Below are positions 45,981-54,859 of a stretch of DNA of 64,000 bases, one piece after another. The stretch lies in NCBI RefSeq assembly GCF_900046475.1, contig NZ_FCOU01000011.1:24618-88617 (forward strand), given 5' to 3'. The notes under the pieces were generated by a model that worked only from the letters and a program-made list of their open reading frames with translations, was not told the DNA's origin and ran no database searches. The DNA comes from Collinsella ihumii (lineage in GTDB: Bacteria; Actinomycetota; Coriobacteriia; Coriobacteriales; Coriobacteriaceae). Each line of letters opens with the position of its first letter. The stretch's first letter is position 1. The position numbers and the translations under genes were made by a program.

Positions 45981-46062
45981 TCCGGGGCCTCCCCCGGGCG
46001 GATCTGCGAGCTGTCGCATCAAGGCTCATATGGTTGCAGATCCGCCCGGGGAATGCCCCGGA
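45981..46062. repeat. Inverted repeat with 27-nt arms
   Basis: Arms at 45981-46007 and 46036-46062 (TCCGGGGC...GGATCTGC) pair with two mismatches around a 28-nt loop. Lies between the preceding element and the end of the exporter gene, so it may also serve as that gene's terminator, though no T run follows on the minus strand. Confidence 0.8.
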
Positions 46063-46091
46063 ACTCGTAAGGAGGACAAGCGACCTGACCG

Positions 46092-47720
46092 CTAACGGCC
46101 CTGCAGGGACTCCTGCTTGGATGTGATCTTGATCGCCGGGGTCGTCGCCAAGCCGAGCAGCACGATGACCGCGCCCACGGCGTAGGCGATGCGCGTCGAC
46201 TCGAACCGCGCCTGCGCCTGAATATCCACGAGGGCGCGGCGCTCGGCGTCGGTCATGTCGATGCCCGCGATCTGCTGCTCGAACTCGCGATCGCTGCCGA
46301 GGTTGAGCGTCATGCCCTCGAGCTGACGATCGACGTCGCCCGAGATCGCGGTGTCCTCGCCGGCCTTCACGCGCACGGTGCTCGTGATGCCGAACAGCAG
46401 CACGGCGCCGAGCAGCGCCACGCCGATGGCCTGGCCCACGTTGCGCATGGTGCTCTGGATGCCGCCGGACTGGGAGGCGTCGCGCTCGGGCAGCGCGAGC
46501 GCCACGATGTTGCTCGCGTGGGACGACACCGTTCCTGCGCCCACGCCAGCGACGAAGGCGCCCAGGTACACGCCGACGGTGCTCGCGCCGTCGATGGTGA
46601 CGGACGACCCCATGATGCCGAGCGCGACCGCCATCGCCGCGTACCCGATCTGGATGACGTGGCGCGGATTCGCCCGCGGCGCGAGCTTGGGGATGCCGAG
46701 CGCCAGCGCAAACGTCGGCACGCCGGTCACGATGGAGATCAGGCCCACGTCGACCGGGGTCCAGCCGGCGACGAGCTGCAGGTACGGCGACATCAGGATG
46801 GACTGCGCGCCCATGAAGAAAAACGTCAGCGCGTTGGCGGCGAGGCCGGCAAGCACCTGCGGAGTGCTCAAAAACGAGCTGGGCAGCAGCGCGATGCCGT
46901 TCGCGCGCTCCACCCGCGGCTCGACCAGGACCAGCGCGGCGAGTACTACGAGGCCGAGCGCGACGAGCGGCAGCGCCGGAGAGATGCCGAACACGGTGAA
47001 GGGGCATCCCTCGAACGGCGTGATCAGGCCCCACGAGGAGATGCCCGACAGACCGATGAGGAACAAGAACAGGCCCGTTGCGGCGAGCGCCACGCCGACG
47101 ACGTCGAATTTGAGCCTCTCGTCCTCCTGGTTGATGGCCGGCAAGCGGAACGAGACGAGAAAGACCATGAGGAAATAGGCGCTGAGCACGAGGAACGTGA
47201 CGCGCATGCCCGAGACCTCCATCACCACGCCGAGCATGAGCGGCAGCACGGCCGACAGCCCTGAGGCGGCGCCGATGCAGCCGAACGCGACCGCCCGGTT
47301 GCCCCCGCGGTACAGCAGCGGGATGAGCCCCAGCACCGAGGGGATCATGAAGCTCGCGCCAAAGCCGACGAGCACGCGTCCCACCCAGATGAAGACCGCC
47401 ATGTTGGGAGCCGCCGCCAGCGCCGCCTCGCCCACCGCGCACAGCACGGTCCCGATGCGGAAGGTCTTCTTCCAGCCGACGATCGTGCCCGCCAAGCCGC
47501 CCGCAATCATGAAGGCGCCGCCGACGAGCGGGTAGATCATGTTGGCGAGCTGGATTTCAGACGTGGTGGCGCCAAGGTCGCCGGTAAGCGCCGAGGTGGC
47601 GAGCGACAGGGCGCCGTTGTCGCCGGTCGCCCCCATCTGGGCCAAGATCAAGATGACGATCGGCAGGACGGCGAAGCGCTCCTTGCCCGCCGGCGCCGTC
47701 CGTATGGTTGCTGCGTTCAT
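46092..47720 (-). CDS. MFS transporter, DHA2 (EmrB/QacA) family, 14 spans
   Basis: 542 residues with about fourteen membrane segments. DHA2 markers: motif-C-like GVGAGTVSSHASNIVALALP, the GWKKTFRIGTVLCAVGEAAL loop after span 2, and a large extracytoplasmic loop near the end (AGEDTAISGDVDRQLEGMTL region). It starts 81 nt after the stop of the bile salt hydrolase gene on the same strand, so the two are probably one operon. Inference: efflux of bile acids or other amphipaths released by the hydrolase, as in other gut anaerobes with linked transporter genes. Other drug substrates are equally possible from sequence alone. Confidence 0.88.
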   Translation of the reverse strand: MNAATIRTAPAGKERFAVLPIVILILAQMGATGDNGALSLATSALTGDLGATTSEIQLANMIYPLVGGAFMIAGGLAGTIVGWKKTFRIGTVLCAVGEAALAAAPNMAVFIWVGRVLVGFGASFMIPSVLGLIPLLYRGGNRAVAFGCIGAASGLSAVLPLMLGVVMEVSGMRVTFLVLSAYFLMVFLVSFRLPAINQEDERLKFDVVGVALAATGLFLFLIGLSGISSWGLITPFEGCPFTVFGISPALPLVALGLVVLAALVLVEPRVERANGIALLPSSFLSTPQVLAGLAANALTFFFMGAQSILMSPYLQLVAGWTPVDVGLISIVTGVPTFALALGIPKLAPRANPRHVIQIGYAAMAVALGIMGSSVTIDGASTVGVYLGAFVAGVGAGTVSSHASNIVALALPERDASQSGGIQSTMRNVGQAIGVALLGAVLLFGITSTVRVKAGEDTAISGDVDRQLEGMTLNLGSDREFEQQIAGIDMTDAERRALVDIQAQARFESTRIAYAVGAVIVLLGLATTPAIKITSKQESLQGR

Positions 47721-47801
47721 GTCGATTCCTTTTCATTCGAACGCGTATATATGTCCGCGCCCGGCGCGGATCGCCCGGCGCGAAACGATGGCAGGGCGCC
47801 C

Positions 47802-48767
47802 CTATGCCGCATCGGGCATGACGAAGGGGCGCGCGCCCGACAGGTCACAGGAGGACAGCGGATAGGCCCTGATCTGCGGATCGTCGTAGGAGGCGTGGTA
47901 GTACGTGCACCGCGCCGAGGAGAACCCGCTCGTGTAGAGCGTCTTCTCATACGAACCGTCGGCCATGCGGGCGCAGCCGTCGGGCACGGCGACCGAGCCG
48001 AGCGTGCGGAACAGGCGCGTGACGTTATCGGCCTCGGACGCCTGCTCGGGGTAGTGGCCGTTGACGAAAGCCGCCTTCACGAATCGAGCCGGGCCGCTGT
48101 AGTCGCCCGGGATCCCCTGCATGCCGGGGCCGGAGCCGAACGGGATGAGCTCGGCTTTGTCCCACGTGACGCGCGCGGGCTCGTCCTCGGTGAGCGAGAT
48201 GTAGTTGCGCAGGTTTTGACGGTGCCAGCAAAACGTCGGCTCGTTGGTGAGCACGTCGACGTCGTCCTCCCAGACGCGCATGCCGTCCTCCAGGCACTCG
48301 ACCGCGATGCTGCCCGTCTCATCGCCGATGATCCAGTGGAGGTTCGCCACCGGCAGCTCGTCGTTGACGGCCCGGGCGACGACGGTCACGTTCTCGAGCG
48401 CGGCGCGCACCTCGTCCAGGGTGGCGAAATTGCGCGCGACCCAGAACGGGAACTCATACGCGGCGACGTTCACGCCGGTCAGTGCCGGCTCCGTCGCATA
48501 GTGCGCGCTCTGCGGGAAGTTGAGGCCCGCCACCGCCAGGCCCGCGTCGTTGCCGCAGTCGAAGTACAGGGGGATGCCCTCGACGATGATGCCCATGCCG
48601 ATGACCGCATGCCCGCGCTCGGGGTCGCCTGCGCGCTCGAAGGCGACGGGCACCTTGGCGGCAGGTGGCGTCACCACCACGCGCTCGCCGTAGCTGGTCG
48701 TCCAGTCGAGGTTTCGACCGAAATACATGGTTCCCGCTGGATCGGCAAATCGGATGCCCGTGCACAT
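47802..48767 (-). CDS. bsh: Choloylglycine (bile salt) hydrolase
   Basis: 321 residues of the Ntn-hydrolase linear-amide family. After Met removal the nucleophile is C2 (MCTGIRF); other expected active-site residues align: R18 and D21 in FGRNLDW, an Asn near 83 in AGLNFPQSA, N175 in LTNEPTFCWH and R228 in ARFVKAAF. The set fits bile salt hydrolase better than penicillin V acylase, although the two are close. It removes glycine or taurine from conjugated bile acids in the cytoplasm. AAAGGGG precedes the ATG. Followed by a DHA2 exporter. Confidence 0.9.
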   Translation of the reverse strand: MCTGIRFADPAGTMYFGRNLDWTTSYGERVVVTPPAAKVPVAFERAGDPERGHAVIGMGIIVEGIPLYFDCGNDAGLAVAGLNFPQSAHYATEPALTGVNVAAYEFPFWVARNFATLDEVRAALENVTVVARAVNDELPVANLHWIIGDETGSIAVECLEDGMRVWEDDVDVLTNEPTFCWHRQNLRNYISLTEDEPARVTWDKAELIPFGSGPGMQGIPGDYSGPARFVKAAFVNGHYPEQASEADNVTRLFRTLGSVAVPDGCARMADGSYEKTLYTSGFSSARCTYYHASYDDPQIRAYPLSSCDLSGARPFVMPDAA

Positions 48768-48947
48768 AGGGCCACCCCTTTCCTGTTTGGGCAGCCTTGC
48801 GCCATCCAAACACATGGATTGTAGATAGTGATTTATTACCCATGAGTTATATGGGAAATTATGAAGCGCGGCTTAGGAAAGGGTTGCGAATTACGGAAGG
48901 AGGGGTCCGTCTGACAAGGCGGGCTTTTTCACCCCCTATGGAAGGTG

Positions 48948-50006
48948 CTATGGATTGCAGTTGCCGCAGGGCTCGTACCCCTGCGCGATGAGGTTGTCGC
49001 GGGTGTCGGTGACCTCGCGCTTGTTGTGCTCGGCCATCTGGTCGACCGAATGGCAGTCCGGATAGTGGAACTTGCGGGAGTTCGTGTTGAGGATATAGGT
49101 CACCTGCGGCGCCGGAGCCTCGGGCGATGCGGGCTGTGTCTGCTGTTGCGCGCGGCTGTCGCCCGTGGCGTAGTCGATCTCGATACCCGGCTGCACGTTG
49201 TAGCAGAACACGTTGAACGAGACGCCCGCGCCCCCGTCGTCGATGGACAGGGCCTCCAGGTGCACGCCGCGCGCGACCAGCTCGTCTCCCACGAACACCG
49301 GCGTGGAGCGCATGAGCACGCGGTTGCCGGTGCGCTCCACATAGGAGGCGACCTCGTTCTCGAACGGGAGCATGCCCTCGACGTTCATGTAGCGCGTGCC
49401 GGTGATGAGGTTGCGCTCGTTGGCGTTTTCCGCCGTCAGCTGGAATCCGAGCAGATGGCAACGGTTATAGAGGTAGCGGCCATCGACCAGGTCGTCGTAG
49501 CGCACCGTATGCCAGCCGGAGGGACGGATCATGCCGATGCTTCCGCGCTCCTCGGTGGGCATGGTGTCCAGGCTCACGATGGCGAACGCGGCACCGCAGC
49601 GGCCGAGCGCGTCGAGCGGGGCGTAGGACTCCGCCGGCGCGCCGACGGCATCTTCGGCCGAAAGGGCCGGCACGTTGCCGTCGACCTCCGCATAGGGGCT
49701 TCCCGCATAGGGCGGGACCTGTGCATAGTCGAATGCCTGGGCCTGCTGCGCCGGCGCATCCGGGGTACCCGGGGATGCCGGCGTCTCGGACGCTGCCGGG
49801 GCCTCCGACGGCGTCGATGCGGCAGGAGTCTGCGGATCGGGGCTCTCGGGCGATGCGGGGGCGGCCTGCACCTGCTCGGTTGCCGGCGTGGCCGCTTGAT
49901 CGCGGGCGGAGCTCGCGCTCGGCTCACCGGAGAAGGCGCCGATCACCAGCAGGAGCGCGACGACGATGACGGGGACGGACAGCCCGCTGCGTTTCCTTGC
50001 CACCAT
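48948..50006 (-). CDS. Membrane-anchored DNA/RNA non-specific endonuclease (paralogue)
   Basis: 352 residues with AGGAGG before the ATG. One N-terminal membrane helix (VPVIVVALLLVIGAF), then a roughly 90-residue Pro/Ala/Ser/Thr-rich linker that could span the wall, then the same nuclease domain as at 40428-41303: LYNRCHLLGFQLTAENANER followed by NLITGTRYMN with catalytic His184. The C-terminal metal-binding tail (ILNTNSRKFHYPDCHSVDQM, YEPCGNCNP) is also shared. The two paralogues differ mainly in anchoring: lipid here absent, membrane helix plus linker present. Confidence 0.88.
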   Translation of the reverse strand: MVARKRSGLSVPVIVVALLLVIGAFSGEPSASSARDQAATPATEQVQAAPASPESPDPQTPAASTPSEAPAASETPASPGTPDAPAQQAQAFDYAQVPPYAGSPYAEVDGNVPALSAEDAVGAPAESYAPLDALGRCGAAFAIVSLDTMPTEERGSIGMIRPSGWHTVRYDDLVDGRYLYNRCHLLGFQLTAENANERNLITGTRYMNVEGMLPFENEVASYVERTGNRVLMRSTPVFVGDELVARGVHLEALSIDDGGAGVSFNVFCYNVQPGIEIDYATGDSRAQQQTQPASPEAPAPQVTYILNTNSRKFHYPDCHSVDQMAEHNKREVTDTRDNLIAQGYEPCGNCNP

Positions 50007-50050
50007 ATACCTCCTGCTTGAACCGATGGTTCAATGGTAGCATCCCGCAG

Positions 50051-50141
50051 GACGGGTTGGTTGGGGACGGGTTCGTTTCAACCCATGCCGGTGCAGCGCA
50101 CCGCCATGGGTTGAAACGAACCCGTCCCCAACCAACCCGTC
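50051..50141. repeat. Two family A units in inverted orientation, 37-bp arms
   Basis: Perfect 37-bp arms (50051-50087, 50105-50141) around a 17-nt loop; each arm contains a family A unit with the core GGTTGGGGACGGGTTCGTTT. Lies between tex and the nuclease gene on the same strand. Confidence 0.92.
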
Positions 50142-50155
50142 CCAACAAGTGCCGG

Positions 50156-52303
50156 CTATTTGCCGGGGACCATGGTCAGCGAGATCTTCCCGCGCTCGCG
50201 GTCGATGCGCTCGACCCAGACCTTGACGGTGTCGCCCACCGCGACCACATCGCTCGGGTGCTTCACGAACGAGCGCGACAGCTTGGAGATGTGGACCAGG
50301 CCGTCCTGATGGACCCCCACGTCGACGAAGGCGCCGAAGTCGACGACGTTGCGCACGGTTCCGGTGAGCTCCATGCCGACCTCGAGGTCGTCCAGCGTGC
50401 GCGCCGCCTTGCTGAACACGACCTCGGGCGCGTTGTCGCGCGGGTCGCGGCCGGGTTTCTCCAGCTCGGAGATGATGTCGAGCAGCGTCAGCACGCCGCA
50501 GCCCACCTCGCCGGCCAGCGCCGACACGCTTCCCACGCGCTTCTCGATATCGGGAATGCCGCCGTGCGCCAGGTCGGCTGCGGTCACTCCCGCGCGCTTG
50601 AGCACCTCGCGCGCCACCGCATAGCTCTCCGGATGCACGCTCGTGGCATCGAGCGGGTTGTCGCCGCCCGCGATGCGCATGAAACCCGCGCAGTTGAGGA
50701 ACGCCTTCGGCCCGAGCTTGGGCACGTCTTTCAGCTGCCTGCGGTCGGTGAAGGCGCCGTGCTCCTCGCGGTAGGCGACGATGTTTTTGGCGACCGTCGG
50801 CGTGATGCCCGACACGTAACCGAGCAGGCTCGCGCTGGCCGTGTTCACATCGACGCCCACGCGGTTCACGACGTCCTCGACCACGTTGCCGAGCGTGCGC
50901 GCCAGCTCAACCTGGTCAAGGTCGTGCTGGTACTGGCCTACGCCGATGGACTGCGGCGGGATCTTCACGAGCTCGGCGAGCGGGTCTTGCAGGCGGCGGC
51001 CCAGGCTCATGGCGCCGCGCGTCGTCACGTCGAGGTCGGGATACTCCTCGCTTGCCAGCGCGCTCGCGGAGTACACCGACGCGCCCGCCTCGTTCACGAT
51101 GGTGTAGCGCAGCGCGAGATCCGACTCGGAGATGAACTCGGAGACGACCTCCTCGGTCTCGCGGCTCGCCGTTCCGTTTCCGATCACGATGGTGTTGATG
51201 GCGTACTTCTTGGCGAGGCGCGCGAGCTCGCGCTTGGTGCCTGCGACGTCGCGGCGGGGCGGGGTCGGGTACACGACGCCGTGGTCGAGAAGCTTGCCCG
51301 TCTCGTCGAGCACCGCCACCTTGCAGCCGGTGCGGTACCCGGGATCGAGCGAGATGATGCGCGCACCGCGCACCGGGCGCGCGGACAGCAGGCTCTCGAG
51401 GTTCTTGCCGAACACCTTGATGGCGTCCATCTGGGCGCGCACCGTGAGCTTGGCGCGGACCTCGCGCTCGAGGGAGGGCGCCATCAGGCGCTTGTAGCCG
51501 TCGGCGACGGCGGCGTCCAGCACCGGCGCGAACACGCCGGAGCGGCGCGGCCAGCGGCTCCCCAGGCGCGCGATGGCGGCGTCGACATCGACCCGCACGC
51601 GGACGCGGAGCTTGTCCTCGCGCTCGCCGCGGTCGATGGCGAGGATGCGGTGGTTGGGGATCTTGCGCACCGGCTCGGCGAAATCGTAATAGGGCTCGTA
51701 CGGCGTCTTCTCGTCCGCATCGACTGCCAAAGAGACGATCTCGCCCGTCCCCTCCGTGAAAGAGCGCAGGTCGGCGACGTTTTCCGCATCCTCCGCGACC
51801 ACCTCGGCCACGATGTCCGAGGCGCCCGCCAGCGCGCGCTCGGGCGTATCGAATCCCGCCTCCTCGTTCACGTACTCCGCAGCCGCCTCGAGCGCCGTAC
51901 CCTTGGTCGCCGCCTGCATGATGATCATGTTTGCAAGCGGCTCGAGGCCCGCCTCGCGCGCCTTCGACGCGCGCGTCATGCGCTTCTTGCGGTACGGCTT
52001 GTAGAGGTCCTCCACGCGCTGCAGCTGCTCGGCGGCGCGGATCTCGGCCTCGAGCTCCGGCGTGAGCTTTCCCGCCGCGGAGATGAGCGCGATGACGTCC
52101 TCTTTTCGCTGCTCGAGGTTGCGCAGGTACGCGAGGCGGTCCTCGAGCGCGCGCAGCGCCACGTCGTCCATGCCTCCCGTCGCCTCTTTGCGGTAGCGCG
52201 CGATGAAGGGAATCGTGTTGCCCTCGTCGATCAGGTCGACGGCCGCCTGGACCGCCGTCTTCTTGAGGCCGAGCTCCTCGGCCAGAGTCGCGATGATATC
52301 CAC
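50156..52303 (-). CDS. tex: RNA-binding protein Tex
   Basis: 715 residues. N-terminal Tex domain (IPFIARYRKEATGGMDDVAL, YKPYRKKRMTRASKAREAGL), YqgF-like RNase H-fold (IISLDPGYRTGCKVAVLDET, VIGNGTASRETEEVVSEF), helix-hairpin-helix modules (VGVDVNTASASLLGYVSGIT and LKDVPKLGPKAFLNCAGFMR) and a C-terminal S1 domain (GTVRNVVDFGAFVDVGVHQD). A GTG start at 52303 with GGAGAGG upstream gives the family's usual N-terminus. Tex binds nucleic acid and affects transcription; it is conserved and monocistronic here. Confidence 0.95.
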   Translation of the reverse strand: MDIIATLAEELGLKKTAVQAAVDLIDEGNTIPFIARYRKEATGGMDDVALRALEDRLAYLRNLEQRKEDVIALISAAGKLTPELEAEIRAAEQLQRVEDLYKPYRKKRMTRASKAREAGLEPLANMIIMQAATKGTALEAAAEYVNEEAGFDTPERALAGASDIVAEVVAEDAENVADLRSFTEGTGEIVSLAVDADEKTPYEPYYDFAEPVRKIPNHRILAIDRGEREDKLRVRVRVDVDAAIARLGSRWPRRSGVFAPVLDAAVADGYKRLMAPSLEREVRAKLTVRAQMDAIKVFGKNLESLLSARPVRGARIISLDPGYRTGCKVAVLDETGKLLDHGVVYPTPPRRDVAGTKRELARLAKKYAINTIVIGNGTASRETEEVVSEFISESDLALRYTIVNEAGASVYSASALASEEYPDLDVTTRGAMSLGRRLQDPLAELVKIPPQSIGVGQYQHDLDQVELARTLGNVVEDVVNRVGVDVNTASASLLGYVSGITPTVAKNIVAYREEHGAFTDRRQLKDVPKLGPKAFLNCAGFMRIAGGDNPLDATSVHPESYAVAREVLKRAGVTAADLAHGGIPDIEKRVGSVSALAGEVGCGVLTLLDIISELEKPGRDPRDNAPEVVFSKAARTLDDLEVGMELTGTVRNVVDFGAFVDVGVHQDGLVHISKLSRSFVKHPSDVVAVGDTVKVWVERIDRERGKISLTMVPGK

Positions 52304-52384
52304 GGGATGCCTCTCCGGTGTCGGGTGTAGAGCTGAATTAGGATACCCGCGCGCGCAGACAGCCGCAATGCTTCCTTTGGGGCC

Positions 52385-52470
52385 TGCTGCTTTTGGGGAC
52401 AGTCCCTTTTGGACCGCGATGGCGCACATGCGCCATCGCGGTCCAAAAGGGACTGTCCCCAAAAGCAGCA
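52385..52470. repeat. 86-bp perfect palindrome (family C)
   Basis: Two 42-nt arms exactly complementary around a two-base CA loop. Arms contain CTTTTGGGGACAGTCCCTTT and GGACCGCGATGGCGCA. Divergent intergenic position upstream of tex and the LanF-like gene. Second member at 58535-58626. Confidence 0.95.
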
Positions 52471-52539
52471 GAGTCGTTATGGCTTCGTTAGAATCGGCCT
52501 CCACCATGGGAGATGAACCGAAGGAGAAAGGAGACTCCC

Positions 52540-53271
52540 ATGGGCTTTATGCTCGAGACACGCGGGCTGACCAAGCGCTTCGGACGGAACGCCGACGCGC
52601 AGGCAGCCGTGACCGACGTGAACCTACACATTCGCGAGGGCGAGGTGTACGGCCTGCTCGGACCCAACGGCGCGGGCAAATCGACCACGCTCAAGATGAT
52701 CTGCGGTATGCTCCGCCCGACCGAAGGGGAGATCATCGTCGACGGGCATCCGTGGTGCCGCGACGACCTGTACGCGATCGGCTCCCTCATCGAGGAGGCG
52801 CCGCTCTACCCCAACCTCTCCGCGCGCGAGAACCTGCGCGTGCGCACGACCATGCTCGGCCTGCCCGCATCGCGCATCGATGAGGTGCTCGGGCTCGTGG
52901 ACCTTGCCGATACCGGGAACAAGCGCGCGGGCCGGTTCTCGATGGGCATGAAGCAGCGGCTGGGGCTCGCGCTCGCGCTGCTCTCCCGCCCGCGCCTTCT
53001 CGTGCTCGACGAGCCCACCAACGGGCTCGACCCCATCGGCATCGAGGAGCTGCGCGACCAGATCCGGGGCTTCGCGGCAGCGGGCACGACCGTGCTCGTC
53101 TCGAGCCACATCCTCTCCGAAGTGCAGCAGATGGCGGACTCGGTCGGCATCATCTACCGCGGGCGCCTCGCCTACGAGGACCGGCTCCGAGCGGACCAGG
53201 ACCTCGAGCAGCTCTTCATGAGCGTCTGCCGGGCGGGCCGCGCCGCCGGATCGGGGGTGCATGCCGCATGA
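52540..53271 (+). CDS. ABC transporter ATP-binding protein, lantibiotic-immunity LanF type
   Basis: 243 residues. Walker A GPNGAGKST at 41-49, signature FSMGMKQRLGLA, Walker B LLVLDEPTNGLDP and H-loop SSHILSEV. This sequence type (LTKRFG...IREGEVYGLLGPNGAGKSTT) belongs to the BcrA/LanF group. AAAGGAG precedes the ATG at 52540. First gene of a five- or six-gene run: ATPase, two permeases, YxeA-like protein, response regulator and kinase. It would power self-protection against or export of a cationic peptide. Confidence 0.88.
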   Translation: MGFMLETRGLTKRFGRNADAQAAVTDVNLHIREGEVYGLLGPNGAGKSTTLKMICGMLRPTEGEIIVDGHPWCRDDLYAIGSLIEEAPLYPNLSARENLRVRTTMLGLPASRIDEVLGLVDLADTGNKRAGRFSMGMKQRLGLALALLSRPRLLVLDEPTNGLDPIGIEELRDQIRGFAAAGTTVLVSSHILSEVQQMADSVGIIYRGRLAYEDRLRADQDLEQLFMSVCRAGRAAGSGVHAA

Positions 53272-54029
53272 GCGTCACGTTCGCATCGACCCTGCGCGCC
53301 GAGGCGCTGAAGTTCCGCCATGCCGCGCCCGCGCGCATCGCCGTCCTCATGGCACTGCCCATGCCGCTTCTGGGCGCGATGCCCGTCCACGGCTACCAGT
53401 CCTTCAGCGCATGGAACTACTGGTACACGCTGTTTTTGCCCATCGCCCTCTCGCTTCTGGTCGCCTGCGTCGCCCAAGCCGACGCGCGCATGCACATGAG
53501 GGGCGCCTTCGGTCTCGGCGTGCCGCTCGGACGCGCGTGGTGGGCGAAAGCGGTCTGGTGCCTGGCGCTGCTCGCGCTCTCGAACCTCGTCGTCTTCGCC
53601 CTGTACCTTGCCGGCTCCGCCTTCTCAGCGCAGGGCGTCACCGCTGCGGGAGCTGCCACGATGCTCTGCTGCGCGGGCGTCAACACGCTCACCGCGGCAT
53701 GGATGATTCCCGCCGGGCTTTTCTTCACGGTGCGCGCGGGCATGCTCGCGGGCGTGTTCATCCCGCTTGCCGTGCAGCTCGTCGGCGCATTCGCATGGTC
53801 CGTCATCCCGCTGCCGCAGCTCTTCCCGCCATCGGCCTCGACGGTCATCCCGACGAGCTTCATCCCCGTGCTGCCAAGCGGCGAACCGCTCTCCGCGGAC
53901 ATGGCACTCGGCGGGGCGCTGGCTGCCGACAGCATGCTCACGGTTGCGGGCCTCGCCGTGTGCGCGATCGCGTTCGCGGTGCTCACGGCAGCGACGGCAA
54001 CCTGGTTCGCGCACTCGGAAGAGAGGTGA
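53268..54029 (+). CDS. ABC transporter permease, lantibiotic-immunity LanE type
   Basis: 253 residues with six hydrophobic spans and the start MSVTFASTLRAEALKFRHAA typical of LanE/LanG permeases (a cytosolic amphipathic start before span 1). The ATG overlaps the ATPase stop (ATGA), and the stop overlaps the next permease start. Partner of the following permease in a heterodimer. Confidence 0.82.
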   Translation: MSVTFASTLRAEALKFRHAAPARIAVLMALPMPLLGAMPVHGYQSFSAWNYWYTLFLPIALSLLVACVAQADARMHMRGAFGLGVPLGRAWWAKAVWCLALLALSNLVVFALYLAGSAFSAQGVTAAGAATMLCCAGVNTLTAAWMIPAGLFFTVRAGMLAGVFIPLAVQLVGAFAWSVIPLPQLFPPSASTVIPTSFIPVLPSGEPLSADMALGGALAADSMLTVAGLAVCAIAFAVLTAATATWFAHSEER

Positions 54030-54859
54030 TGGACATGGCGAACGACGCGCTCCCGCGCATGTCGCTTGCGAGCTCCCTGCGCTCCGAGCTTCTGCGCCTC
54101 TCCCGATCCCTGCTCATCTGGCTGCACCTGCTATGCGGGCTTGCGGGCGGCCTGGCCTGCGGCGAGTACTTCTCCGTCGCAGCATGGGACGCCTCCATGG
54201 GAGCCGACGCGTACGCGCAGTTCCTCGGAGCGCTCATGCCGCTCATGACGTCGATCGTCTGCGGTCTGGCGGTTGACGAGGAGCGCTCGGCTGGCAAGCT
54301 CGCCAACCTGACGGCAGTCCCCTCGCGCGGCAGGGCCGTGCTCGCTGCATGGGCGGCGCTTTCCCTCTTGGGCGCCTGTGCGCTCGCCACAGCATTCGGG
54401 ACGTTCGGCATCGTGCTGGCCGCCGCGCATCGGCTGACGCTCGGCGCCCACGTGCTCGCAACGGCCTGGGCGGGCTGCGTCCTGGGGAGCCTTCCCCTCT
54501 ACGCGCTCGAGCTCGCCTGCGCGTTTCGCTTCGGCAGGAACGCGACCATCGGCGTCGGCGCCGCGGGCACGCTCCTCGCGTTCTTCTCCATCGGCGGCCT
54601 CGCCCACGGCCTCATGACCGGAGAGCTCACCGGGGCGTTTCCGAGCATCTTGGGCTGGATCCCCTTCTCGTGGTCTGCACGGCTGGGCTCGCTCGGCATC
54701 GAGTCGGCCATCGCCGTCGGGCGGGATGCCGCGCAGGCGGCAGCCGTGAGCACGGCGGCAATCGAGACCACCGTGGCCTGCGCGGTGCTCCTGGCAGCGG
54801 CCATCCCCCTGTTCACCTGGTGGTTCCGCCGTTTCGAGGATCGGGGGCTCCATGTGTAA
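54029..54859 (+). CDS. ABC transporter permease, lantibiotic-immunity LanG type
   Basis: 276 residues, six spans, with the MSLASSLRSELLRLSRSLLI start analogous to the previous permease and GLAVDEERSAGKLANLTAVP in the first cytosolic loop. GAGAGG precedes the ATG; an in-frame ATG two codons on is possible. Overlaps the YxeA-like gene by 8 nt. Confidence 0.82.
   Translation: MDMANDALPRMSLASSLRSELLRLSRSLLIWLHLLCGLAGGLACGEYFSVAAWDASMGADAYAQFLGALMPLMTSIVCGLAVDEERSAGKLANLTAVPSRGRAVLAAWAALSLLGACALATAFGTFGIVLAAAHRLTLGAHVLATAWAGCVLGSLPLYALELACAFRFGRNATIGVGAAGTLLAFFSIGGLAHGLMTGELTGAFPSILGWIPFSWSARLGSLGIESAIAVGRDAAQAAAVSTAAIETTVACAVLLAAAIPLFTWWFRRFEDRGLHV

Noticed and set aside
20152..50141. 35-nt repeated units as CRISPR repeats
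   Set aside because: They are dispersed singly over 30 kb in both orientations rather than in an array.
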